Positions 35,701 to 47,536 of a stretch of DNA of 64,000 bases are shown one piece after another. The position numbers and the translations under genes are program-made. Source of the stretch: Theropithecus gelada (Eukaryota; Chordata; Mammalia; Primates; Cercopithecidae); the NCBI RefSeq assembly GCF_003255815.1, contig NC_037672.1:102841530-102905529 (forward strand), given 5' to 3'. Position 1 is the first letter of the stretch; the number at the start of each line of letters is the position of its first letter. The notes below the pieces were generated by a model. The model saw only the letters and a program-made list of their open reading frames with translations. It searched no databases and had not been told where the DNA came from.

Positions 35701-36583
35701 ACCTAATCAATACCATTTGGGACATAGGCATGGGCAAAGACTTCATGACTAAAACACCAAAAGCAATGGCAACAAAAGCCAAAATTGACAAATGAGATCT
35801 AATTAGACTAAAAATCTTCTGCACAGCAAAAGAAACCATAATCAGAGTGAACAGGCAACCTACAGAATGGGAGAAAATTTTTGCAATCTATCCATCTGAT
35901 AAAGGGCTAATATCCAGAATCTACAAAGAACTTAATTTTGCAAGAAAAAGACAAACAACCCCATCAAGAAGTGGGCGAAGGATATGAACAGACACTTCTC
36001 AAAAGAAGACATTTATGCGGCCAAAAAACATATGAAAAAAAGTTCATCATCACTGGTCATTAGAGAAATGAAAATCAAAACCACAATGAGATACCATCTC
36101 GTGTCAGTTAGAATGGCAATCATTAAAAAGTCAGGAAACAATATATGCCATAGAGGATGTGGAGAAATAGAAACGCTTTTACGCTGTTGGTGGGAGTGTA
36201 AATTAGTTCACCCATTGTGGAAGACAGTGTGGTGATTCCTCAAGGATCTAGAATCAGAAATACCATTTGTCCCAGCATTCCCATTACTGGGTATATACCC
36301 AAAAGATTATAAATCATTCTACTATAAGGACACATGAGCACATATGTTTATTGCAGCCCTATTCACAATATCAAAGACTTGGAACCAACTCAAAAGCCCA
36401 TCAGTGATAGACTGGATACAGAAAATGTGGCACATATACACCATGGAATACTATGAAGCCATAAAAAAGGATGAGTTCATGTCCTTTGCAGGGACATGGA
36501 TTAAGCTGGAAACCATCATTCTCAGCAAACTAACACAAGAACAGAAAACCAAGCACATGTTCTCACTCATAAGTGGGAGCTGA
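32773..36583 (+). pseudogene. L1PA ORF2 remnant (endonuclease and reverse transcriptase)
   Basis: ORF2 encodes the endonuclease/reverse transcriptase of LINE-1. The N-terminal endonuclease part is open at 32773-33234 and 33231-33431. Reverse-transcriptase pieces lie at 34382-34807, 34744-34986 and 35203-35574, and the Cys-rich C-terminus at about 35984-36583. The catalytic FADD motif reads IADN at 34867-34878, so an essential Asp is lost. Many stops and frameshifts. Dead. Confidence 0.88.
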
Positions 36584-38160
36584 ACAATGAGAATACATGA
36601 TACATGGAGGGGAACATCACACACCAGGGCCTGTTGGGGGGTGGGGGGGCTAGAAGAGGGACAGCATTAGGAGAAATATCTAATGTAGATGATGGGTTGA
36701 TGGGTGCAGCAAACTACCATGGCATGTGTATATCTATGTAACAAACCTGCACGTTCTGCAATGTATCCCAGAACTTAAAGTATAATTTTTTTTTAAAAGT
36801 CACTATTCAGGTTCAACAGCAGATTTGAGCCAGCAGAAGAAAACAACAGTGAACTTGAAGAAAGGACATTTTAAATTATCAAGTCTAAAAGCAGAAAGAA
36901 AAAAAGACTGAAGAAAAGTATAGAGCCTAAGGAATTAATGAAATACCATCAAGCTAAACAATATAAACTGTATGGAAGTCTCTGAAGTGTGGGTGGTCAG
37001 AGAGTTTCTTTGAAGAAATAATGGCCAGAAACTTTCTAAATTTGATGAAAGACACAAATATACATCCAAGAAACTTGAAAAACCTAATTAGGATAAACCC
37101 AAGAAAATGTTTATTATGTACAAGGGAGGCCCAATATGATTATTAGCCAATTTCTCAGCAGAAACTTTGAAGACTAGAAGGCGCTGGAATGATATATTTA
37201 AAGTGCTGAAGTATAAAACTCAGCTAAGAATTCTATATTTGGGAAAACAGTGCCTTTAAAATGAGGGAGGAGTAAAGACATTCCCAGATAAACAAAAAAT
37301 ATAACCACTAGACCTGCCCAGCAAGAAATACTAAAGGGAGTCTTTTGCATTGAAATAAAAAAAATTAGACAGTAACTCAAAGTTTTATGAATATATAAAT
37401 ATCTCTCTAAAAAGTAAACACATGGGCCAATATAAAAATCAGTATTTTTATAATCTTGGTTTCTCATTCTACTTTTAATTTTCTACATGATTTAAAAGAC
37501 AAATGCATAAAATAGTTATAAATCTGTAGTTATAGGCATGTAATGTATAAAGATGTAATCGGTGATGTCAATAACAAAGTGAATGAGAAAAAAGAACAGC
37601 ATAGGTGTAGAGTTTTTGTAAGCAATTGAAGCTGAATTGGTATAAATTCAAAAAAGATTGTTATAACTTTAGAATATTATATGTAGTCCCTATGGTGACC
37701 ATAAAGAATATAAAAAATGTACACAAGAGGAAATGAGAAGGGAATCAAAACTTGTCATGACAAGAGATCAAATAAGGCAGTAATGGAGAAAAAGAGGAAG
37801 AAAAAGCTGCTAGAAGGTAGACAGCAACCAAATAAAATGGCAAAAGTAAGTCCTCTCCAATGAATAATTACATTAAATGTAAATGGATTACACTTTCCAA
37901 TCAAAAGACATAGACTGGCAAAACTGATTAAGGAAAACAGGATACAATTTTATGCTATCTACAAGATATTCATTTTAGAGCTAAGGACACACATAGATTG
38001 AGAATGAAAGAATGAGAAAAGGTAATCCATGCAAACATTAACCAAAAGAGAGTAAGGATGACCATATTTATATTAGACAAAGTCTACTTTTTTCAGGTGT
38101 ACAGGGAACGTTCTTCAGAATAGACCATATGTTAAGCAACTGAAGCTTAACAAAAAAGTC

Positions 38161-38185
38161 TTAATAAATGTTAAACATTTATTAA
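38161..38185. repeat. Perfect 12-bp inverted repeat with 1-nt loop
   Basis: ttaataaatgtt (38161-38172), one A, then aacatttattaa (38174-38185). A further direct copy of part of the unit follows near 38193. It looks like a template-switch scar in the dead L1. Confidence 0.95.
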
Positions 38186-38391
38186 CAAAAATCTTAATAA
38201 ATGTTAAAAGGTTGATATCATACAAAGTATCCCTTACAATTATAATGGAATGAAACTAGAAATCAGTAGCAGAAGGAAAACTGGAAAATTCACACACACT
38301 GAAATTAAACAAGATATCCAAACAACCAATGGTTTAAAGAAGAAATCATAGAGAAACTGGAAAATATTTTGAGAGAAATGAAAACACACCC

Positions 38392-38407
38392 CCACACACA
38401 CACACAC
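38392..38407. repeat. (CA)n microsatellite
   Basis: A short CA run, preceded by a C-rich stretch, inside the L1M remnant. Confidence 0.8.
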
Positions 38408-39000
38408 TTATGGCATGTACAGAAAGCAGTAGAAAAAATGTATAGCTATAAATGCTTACATTAGAAAGAAAGCAAGAGAAAAAATGTATAGCTGTAAATG
38501 CTTACATCAGAAAGAAAGATCTCAAATTAACAATGTACTTTACACTTTTAGGAACTAAAAAAAAAAACTAAACCGAAAGCTAGAAGAAGGAAGGAAATAA
38601 AGATTAGAACAAAGATAAAATACAGGATAGAAAAATAATAAAACAAACAAAAAATTAAACCAAGAGTAAGCTCTTAGAAAACAAAATATTTAGCTAGAAT
38701 GACTAAGAAAAAAAACTCAAGCAACTAAAATCGGAAATGAAAGAGGATAATACTACCAATTTTACAGAAACAGAAAAAGATTATATCAGTGATTGCCAGG
38801 GTTAGAGGTGAGGAAACAAATAGGGCACAGAGGATTTTTAGGGCAGTAAAACTACTTGGCATGAAACTATAATGGTGGATAAAGGTACATATTTGTTGAA
38901 ATCCATAGAACGTACAACTCAAGTGAACCCATGTGTAAACTGTAGGCTCTGCATAATTATGTGTTAATGTAGATTCAGTCAAGCAAAAGTATCCTTTTCA

Positions 39001-39330
39001 TGATAAAGATTCAAAATGATGCCCCTCAATGCTAACTCAATTAAGCATCTACAACAGGCCAGGCTTTGTGTAGAACTACAAAGAGGGTTGGAAATAAGGG
39101 TAAGTTTCAGCCCCTACAGACTTCAAGTAAAGCTGCAGGTTGAGAAAATCACATGCAATGAATGTTCAGTTGCTTATGGGTTGCGATGACACTGATGGTC
39201 AGTTCAAGTATTTTCAGGTCAAGGCACACAACTTTCCAAAGGTTATGCTTTCATCAGCCATACAGGTTGTGATATTACTCACATACTTGCAGCTTAGGAA
39301 GTTCCCAAATTAGAGGCTTACTATAGATAC
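39001..39330. other. Intergenic, no recognised feature
   Basis: The sequence between the L1M-A 3' end and the MIR holds nothing I can support. Confidence 0.45.
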
Positions 39331-39560
39331 TACAAATCACTAACATTTAACAGAATTTTACTGTGGCCTGAATATTGGTTTCAGTTTTTTACATGTATTT
39401 ATTCTTTTAATCCTCACTAACCACAATTTAAGGGAAGTACAATTTTTATCTCCATTTCATCCTTGAGAAAACTGAGACACAGAATATCCATAATTTTCTT
39501 AAAACAGAGCTAATAAGTGACTCCAGAGCCTGGTAGAAAGCAAGGCAGATATGAGGAGTT
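39331..39560 (-). mobile_element. MIR, antisense
   Basis: The reverse complement follows MIR. The clearest part is tctccatttcatccttgaga near 39450 with the following aaactgagacacagaat, the complement of the MIR core. A diverged aagtgactccagagcctgg near 39514 marks the other end. Confidence 0.7.
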
Positions 39561-41022
39561 CTATTGTATCAGGACAATAGGATCTTGGGCTGACCAATCA
39601 GAACAGTGAAAAGCCCAGTAGGCCAGCCTTTCCCCTAGCTGTCCAATTTTTTAATATAGCTCCTGGTGGCCATATGTGGATAAGCCTTATTTAGACCTGT
39701 CAGCAAAGTCCTGGGGATCATGTCTGGGCCCTATTAATAAACTGGCTAAGTACACTGCCTACCATTTCTCTGTTCTACAGAAAGGGGTCTGGGTCAGTGA
39801 GAAACAGAGTGGGAAGGAAAAGACAAAAACATCCTTGGTTCCAATGACAGAGCTTATGATGGTGAGTATATGTCACATACACATTAAAACCCCCCTAACT
39901 GGGTTGTCCACTTCTGACTCAGAAAAGCATCAGTGGAAAAACATTATACCATGATGCTACAATACCTGGGATTCTGCTCTCTTCAGCACTTCCAATCTTG
40001 AAGGACAAAAGCAAAACGGTGTGGGTGTAGGTAGGTGTGTGTCTGTCTGCAAGCACATGCCAGCCACTGTCGTCACACAGCCTTGCCTATGCTTTGGTAT
40101 ATTAAAGAGTGTTGAGTCACTCGCATTTGTGATAACCATTCATAATTAGAATTTTAGAAGAGGGGAAAACCCCTAGGGCTATACAGAATGACACCCTCCA
40201 ATGGAAGGACAGAAAGACCAGAAGTCACTTGCTAAATCTAACCATGAGATCTTTCAGAGAAAAGAGGGCCGTTCAGCTTTTCTGAGTCACTATTAATGTG
40301 ACCCATCTGGAAACAGAAAGAATGACTCAAGAGAGTACTACTTATCCTGGAAATGGGGTCAAAGCAGGTATGGTGGGGAAACTGGTTGTGGGCGAGACTG
40401 AAGGAGGAAGAAAGAAAGATGAGATGTGTGTTTCCTCAAAATTGATGCTCCTCTCAGTTATTTATTCTTCTCAAGGGTGACATCGGTATTTTCAGAAGGT
40501 CTCAAAAGTGGCAGGGTTCCATCTACCTCAGAGTTTTAAGAGACTTAGCCCAGAAAAAACAAACAAACAAAAAAAAACTTGCCCTCACAATCCAGTGTGT
40601 ACAGCATCTACATCTGAAAATCAGGAGAGAAAAGCTGGGCTAGGCAAGAAAAATCCTCCTCTATCTCATACACATGGAATCATTATACCAATTATGCCTT
40701 CCACGAATAATAAGGGAACAAGGGAAGGAGAGATGGGGGAACGGAAAGAGTTTCCTTTCTCTACTAGGAAGTTAGAATGTTTAAAACTTTGGAACAGGGA
40801 AAGGGACTATTCCTATTCCTCTTTCTCTCCCCTCATCCTTTGCTAGTCTGTTAGAAAATGTTTCTAAGTCTAATTTGGCCGGTAAAAAGTTGTTGGGCAA
40901 ACTACCTCTTTTGGTGATTAGAACCCCTGGGGAAAAAAAAAAAAAGTCACTTACAGTCTTCTTGAGACTCAGGTGAGAGACTATATAATCTGCTGCATGA
41001 GAACAAGAGCCTAATATCAAAG
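39561..41022. other. Intergenic, no recognised feature
   Basis: Short ORFs (39676-39954, 40298-40480, 40508-40846 and 40781-41074 on the minus strand) show no domain. Simple A-rich stretches at 40556-40577 and 40930-40944 are the only notable sequence. No gene is supported. Confidence 0.55.
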
Positions 41023-41220
41023 GCAAAGCGGTAGCTCTGCAGTCAGGCCTGGGTTCAAATTCTGGTTCTGCCATGTCTGAACTTGAACCATTTAACCTTT
41101 CTAAGCCTTAAAGTCCTCAGTCTGAAAAATATTGTAAAAGCTATCGTGCAGATTAATAGAATTAAATGATATGATGTATTTGAATGGCAACACATAGTAA
41201 AAGTGGCTCTTATTTTAGAT
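41023..41220 (+). mobile_element. MIR
   Basis: Good order of MIR parts: gcggtagctctgcagtcagg near 41027, gggttcaaattctggttctg near 41050, then the core and a terminal part near 41150-41200. Confidence 0.75.
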
Positions 41221-42614
41221 ATTTCTTTTCCAATGTCAAATAAAGCCGCCTATGCCTTCCTGTCTGGCATTGCACCCCATCAAAGAATAATCAGAACCAG
41301 ATAAAAAAATTAGTCTACACTTACAAATCCCAGAATAGACCAATAATAAGTTCTGAAATTGAGACAGTAACTAATAGCCTACCAACCAAAAAAAAGCCCA
41401 GGACCACATAGATTCACAGCCAAATTCTACAAGTTATAAAGAGGAGCTGGTATCATTCCTTCTGAAACTATTCCAAATAATAGAAAAATATGGACCCCTC
41501 CCTAACTCATTTAATGAGGCCAGCATCATCCTGATACCAAAACTGGGCAGAGACACAACAAAAAAGAAAAATTTCAGGCAAACATCCCTGATGAACATCT
41601 ACGCAAAAATCCTCAATAAAATACTGGCAAACCCAGAGAGGTTCCAAGATGGCCGAATAGGAACAGCTCCAGTCTGCAGCTCCCAACGTGAGTGACGCAG
41701 AAGACAGGTGATTTCTGCATTTCCAACTGAGGTACGGGGTTCCTCTCACTGGGGTTTGTCAGACAGTGGGTACAGCCCACAGATCAGGGTGGGGCATCGC
41801 CTCACCCAGGAAGCACAAAGGGTTGGGGAATTCCGTTTCCTAGCAAAGGGAAGCCGTGACAGATGGTACCCGAATGATTGGGACACTCCTACCCTAATAC
41901 TGCGCTTTTCCAACGGCCTTAGCAAACGGCACACCAGGAGATTATATCCTGCGCTTGGCTTGGAAGGCCCCACACCGGTGGAGCCTCACTCACTGCTAGC
42001 ACAGCAGTCTCAGATCCAACTGCAAGGCAGCAGCCAGGCTGGGGGAGGGGCGTCCGCCATTGCTGAGGCTTGAGTAGGTAAACAAAGCAGCCAGGGTACT
42101 GGAACTGGGTGGAACCCACCGCAACTCAAGGAGGCTTACCTGCCTCTGTAGACTCCACCTCTGGAGGCAGAGCATAGCTGAACAAAAGGCAACAGAAACT
42201 TCTGCAGACTTAAAGTGCCTGTCTGACAGCTGTGAAGAGAATAGTGGTTCTCCCAGCATGGAGTATGAGATCTGAGAACGGACAGACTGCCTCCTCAAGT
42301 GGGTCCCTGACTGGCAAGTAGCCTAACTGGGAGACACCTCCCAGTAGGGGCCGACTAACACCTCAAACAGCTGGGTGCCCCTCTGAGAGGAAGCTTCCAG
42401 AGGATCAGGCAGCAACATTTGCTGTTCTGCAGCCTCCGCTGGTGATACCCAGGCAAACAGGGTCTGGAATGGACCTCCAGCAAACTCGAACAGACCTGCA
42501 GCTGAGGGTCATGACTGTTAGAAGGAAAACTAACAAACAGAAAGGACATCCACACCAAAACTCCATCTGTACATCACCATCATCAAAGACCAAAGGTAGA
42601 TAAAACCACAAAGA

Positions 42615-43496
42615 TGGGAAGAAACCAGAGCAGAAAAGCTGAAAATTCTAAAAATCAGAGTGCCTCTCTTCTCCAAAGGAACACAGCTCCTCCCCAGCAA
42701 TGGAACAAAGCTGGACAGAGAATGACTTTGATGAGTTGAGAGAAGAAGGCTTCAGACTATCAGTAATAACAAACTTCTCCGAGCTTAAGGAGCATGTTCT
42801 AACCCATTGCAAGGAAGCTACAAACCTTGAAAAAGATTAGACAAACGGCTAACTAGAATAAACAGTGTAGAGAAGTCCTTAAATGACCTGATGGAGGTGA
42901 AAACCATGGCACAAAAACTACGTGACGCATGCACAAGCTTCAGTGGCCAATTTGATCAAGTGGAAGAAAGGGTATCAGTGATCGAAGATCAAATGAATGA
43001 AATGAAACGAGAAGAGAAGTTTAGAGAAAAAAGAATAAAAAGAAGCAAAACCTTCCAAGAAATATGGGACTATGTGAAGAGACCAAATCTACGTCTGATT
43101 GATGTACCTGAAAGAGATGGGGAGAATGGAACCAACTTGGAAAACACTCTTCAGGATATTATCCAGGAGAACTTCCTCAACCTAGCAAGGCAGGCCAACA
43201 TTCAAATTCAGGAAATACAAACACCACCACAAAGATACTCCGCGAGAAGAGCAACTCCAAGACACATAATTGACAGAGTCACCAAGGTTGAAATGAAGCA
43301 AAAAAAGTTAAGGGCAGCCAGAGAGAAAGGTCGGGTTACCCACAAAGGGAAGCCCATCAGACTAATAGCGGATCTCTCGGCAGAAACTCTAAAAGCCAGA
43401 AGAGAGTGGGGGCCAATATTCAACATTCTTAAAGAAAAGAATTTTCAGCCCAGAATTTCATATCCAGCCAAACTAAGCTTCATAAGTGAAGGATAA
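42615..43496 (+). pseudogene. L1PA ORF1 remnant
   Basis: The ATG at 42615 is followed by a frameshift in the pyrimidine-rich stretch near 42664-42674. A long in-frame segment (42891-43496) covers the coiled-coil end, the RRM and most of the C-terminal domain. It ends at a premature stop (taa, 43494-43496) where Glu is normal, losing about 45 C-terminal residues. This is the best preserved ORF1 in the window but not functional. Confidence 0.88.
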
Positions 43497-43696
43497 ATAA
43501 AATCCTTTACAGACAAGCAAATGCTAAGAGATTCTGTCACCACCAGGCCTGCCTTACAAGAACTCTTGAAGGAAGCACTAAACATGGAAAGAAACAACTG
43601 GTACCAGCCACTGCAAAAACATGCCAAATTGTAAAGACCATCAATGCAGGAAGAAACTGTATCAACTAACAAGCAAAATAACCAGCTAACATCATA

Positions 43697-46600
43697 ATGA
43701 CAGGATCAAATTCACACATAACAATATTAACCTTAAATGTAAATGGGCTAAATGCTCCAATTAAAAGACACAGACTTTTGGATACAGAGTAGCAAAGTGG
43801 ATAAAGAGTCAAGAACCATCAGTGTGCTGTATTCAGGAGACCCATCTCATATGCAGAGACACAAATAGGCTCAAAATAAAGGGATGGAGGAAGATCTACC
43901 AAGCTAAAGGAAAACACAACAAAACAAAAAAAAGCAGGTGTTGCAATCCTAGTCTCTGATAAAACAGACTTTAAACCAAAAAAGATCAAAAGAGACAAAG
44001 AAGGCCATTACATAATGGTAAAGGGATCAATTCAACAAGAAGAGGTAACTATCCTAAATATATATGCATCCAATACAGGAGCACCCAGATTCATAAAACA
44101 AGTCCTTAGAGACCTACAAAGAGACTTAAACTCCCACACAATAATAATTGGAGACTTTAACACCCCACTGTCAACATTAGACAGATCAACGAGACAGAAA
44201 GTTAACAAGGATATCCAGGACTTGAACTCAGCTCTGCACCAAGCGGACCTAATAGACATCTACAGAACTCTCCACCCCAAATCAACAGAATATACATTCT
44301 TCTCAGAACCACATCATACTTATTCCAAAATTGACCACATAGTTGGAAGTAAAGCACACCTCAGCAAATGTAAAAGAACAGAAATTATAGCAAACTGTCT
44401 CTCAGACCACAGTGCAATCAAACTAGAACTCAGTATTCAGAAGCTCAATCAAAACCGCTCAACTACATGGAAACTGACAACCTGCTCCTGAATGACTACT
44501 GGGTACATAACGAAATGAAGGCAGAAATAAAGATGTTCTTTGAAACCAACAAGAACAAAGACACAACATACCAGAATCTCTGGGACACATTTAAAGCAGT
44601 GTGTAGAGGGAAATTTATAGCACTAAATGCCCACAAGAGAAAGCTGAAAAGATCTAAAATTGACACCTGAACATCACAATTAAAAGAACTAGAGAAGCAA
44701 GAGCAAACACATTCAAAAGCTAGCAGAAGGCAAGAAATAACTAAGATCAGAGTAGAACTGAAGGAGATAAAGACACACAAAACCCTCCAAAAAATCAATG
44801 AATCCAGGAGCTGGTTTTTTGAAAAGATCAACAAAATTGATAGACTGCTAGCAAGACTAACAAAAAAGAAAAGAATCAAATAGATGCAACAAAAAATAAT
44901 AAAGGGGATATCACCACCCATCCCACAGAAATACAAACTGCCATGAGAGAATACTATAAACACCTCTATGCAAATAAACTAGAAAATCTAGAAGAAATGG
45001 ATAAATTCCTGGACACATACACTCTCCCAAGACTAAACCAGGAAGTAGTTGAATCCCTGAATAGACCAGTAACAGGTTCTGAAATTGAGGCAATAGCCTA
45101 CCAATCAAAAAAAGTCCAGGACCAGACGAGTTCACAGCCCAATTCTACCAGAGGTAAAGAGAGAAGCTGGTACCATTCCTTCTGAAACTATTTCAATCAA
45201 TAGAAAAAGAGGGAATCCTCCCTAATTCATTTTATATGGCCAACATCATCCTGATATAACAGCCTAGCAGAGACACAACAACAAAAAAGAGAATTTCAGA
45301 CCAATATCCCTGATTAACATCGATACAAAAATCCTCAATAAAATCCTGGCAAACCGAATCCAGCAGCACATCAAAAGCTTATCCACCACGATCAAGTTGG
45401 CTTCATCCCTGAGATGCAAGGCTGATTCAACATATGCAAATCAATAAATGTAATCCATCATATACACAGAACCAAAGACAAAAACCACATGATTATCTCA
45501 ATAGATACAGAAAAGGCCTTTGAAAAAATTCAACAGCACTTCATGCTAAAAACTCTCAATATACTAGGTAATAGTGAGACATATCTCAACATAATACGAG
45601 CTATTTATGACAAATCCACAGCCAATATACTGAATGGGCAAAAACTGGAAGTATTCCCTTTGAAAACTGGCACAAGACAGGGATGTCCTCTCTCACCACT
45701 TCTATTCAACATAGTGTTGGAAGTTCTGGCCAGGACAATCAGACAGGAGAAAGAATTAAAGGGTATTCAATTAGGAAAAGAAGAAGTCAAATTGTCCCTG
45801 TTTGCAGATGACATGATTGTATATTTAGAAAACCCCATCGTCTCAGCCCAAAACTTCCTTAAGCTGATAAACAACTTCAGCAAAGTCTCAGGATACAAAA
45901 TAAATGTGCAAAAATCACAAACATTGCTACACACCAATAACAGACAAACAGAGAGTCAAATCATGAGTGAACTCCCATTCACAATTGCTTCAAAGAGAAT
46001 AAAATACTTAGGAATCCAACTTACAAGGGATGTAAAGGACCTCTTCAAGGAGAACTACAAACCACTGCTCAGTGAAATAAAAGAGGACACAAACAAATGG
46101 AAGAACATTCCATGCTCATGAATAGGAAGAATCAATACCATGAAAAGGGCCATGCTGCCCAAGGTAATTTATAGATTCAATGCCATCCCCATCAAAATAC
46201 AAATGACTTTCTTCACAGAATTGGAAAAAACTACTTTAAAGTTCATATAGAACCAAAAAAGAGACCACATTGCCAAGACAATCCTAAGTCAAAAGAACAA
46301 AGCTGGAGGCATCACGCTACCTGACTTCAAACTATACCACAAGGCTACAGTAACCAAAACAGCATGGTACTGGTACCAAAACAGAGATATAGACCAATAG
46401 AACAGAATAGAGCCCTGGGAAATAATACCACACATCTGCAACCATCTGATCTTTGACAAACTTGACACAAACAAGCAATGGGGAAAGGATTTCCTATTTA
46501 ATAAATGGTGTTGGGAAAACTGGCTAGCCATACGTAGAAAGCTGAAACTGGATCCCTTCCTTACACCTTATACAAAAATTAATTCAAGATGGATTAAAGA

Positions 46601-47536
46601 CTTAAATGTTAGACCTAAAACCATAAAATCCCTAGAAGAAAACCTAGGCAATACCATTCAGGACATAGGCATGGGCAAGGACTTCATGTCTGAAACACCA
46701 AAAGCAATGGCAACAAAAGCCAAAATTGACAAATGGGATCTAATTAAACTAAAGATTTCTGCACAGCAAAAGAAACTACCATCAGATTGAACAGGCAACC
46801 TACAGAATGGGAGAAAATTTTTGCAATCTACCTATCTGACAAAGACTAATATCGAGAATCTACAAAGAACTTAAAAATTTACAAGAAAAAAAATCAAACA
46901 ACCCCCTCAAAAAGTGGGCAAAGTATATGAGCAGACACTTCTCAAAAGACGATATCTGTGCAGCCAACACACACATGAAAAAAATGCTCATCATCACTCG
47001 TCATCAGAGAAATGCAAATCAAAACCACAATGAGGTACCGCCTCACACCAATTAGAATGGTGATCATTAAAAAGTCAGGAAACAACAGGTGCTGGAGAGG
47101 ATGTGGAGAAATAGAAATACTTTTACACTGTTGGTGGGACTGTAAACTAGTTCAACCATTGTGGAAGACAGTGTGGCGATTCCTCAAGGATCTAGAACTA
47201 GAAACACCATTTGACCCAGCAATCCCGTTACTGGGCATACACCCAAAGGATTATAAAATCATGCTGTTATAAAGATACATGAGCATGTATATTTATTGCG
47301 ACACTATTCACAATAGCAAAGACTTGGAACCAACCCAAATGTCCACACTTATAGACTGGATTAAGAAAATGTGGCACATATACAACATAGAGTACTATGC
47401 AGCCATAAAAAAGGATGATTTCATGTCCTTTGTAGGGACATGGATGAAGCTGGAAACCATCATTCTCAGCAAACTATTGCAAGGACAGAAAACCAAACAC
47501 CACATGTTCTCACTGATAGGTGGAATTGAACAATGA
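43697..47536 (+). pseudogene. L1PA ORF2 remnant, FADD motif kept
   Basis: ORF2 starts at 43697. Open pieces are 44015-44491 (endonuclease), 45489-46121 (fingers-palm of the reverse transcriptase) and 47012-47272 and 47279-47536 (Cys-rich C-terminus). The catalytic FADD is intact at 45801-45812. Stops and frameshifts between the pieces prevent translation of a full protein. Confidence 0.88.

Larger units (their letters stand above)
30351..36794 (+). mobile_element. Complete L1PA (about 6.4 kb) with 16-bp target-site duplication
   Basis: The insertion is flanked by identical copies of aaaagtcactattcag at 30335-30350 and 36795-36810. It contains a 5' UTR (30351-31689), ORF1 (31690-32709), ORF2 (32773-36583), a 3' UTR with a G-rich patch near 36635-36651, and a short A/T-rich tail. 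Both frames are broken by stops and frameshifts, so it cannot move itself. The ORF1 and 5' UTR style is that of older L1PA subfamilies, before L1PA5; I do not assign a number. Confidence 0.93.
36811..39000 (+). mobile_element. L1M-A, third segment (ORF1, ORF2 remnant and 3' end)
   Basis: The old L1 continues after the L1PA: ORF1 to about 37360, inter-ORF sequence to about 37850, and the start of ORF2 (endonuclease-like) to about 38350. A deletion of most of ORF2 follows, and then 3' UTR-like sequence at about 38780-38995. A 12-bp perfect inverted repeat sits at 38161-38185. No frame is intact. Confidence 0.75.

Noticed and set aside
40508..40846. 112-codon plus-strand ORF in otherwise unassigned DNA
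   Set aside because: It has low-complexity Lys/Asn content, no domain and no promoter or splice context.
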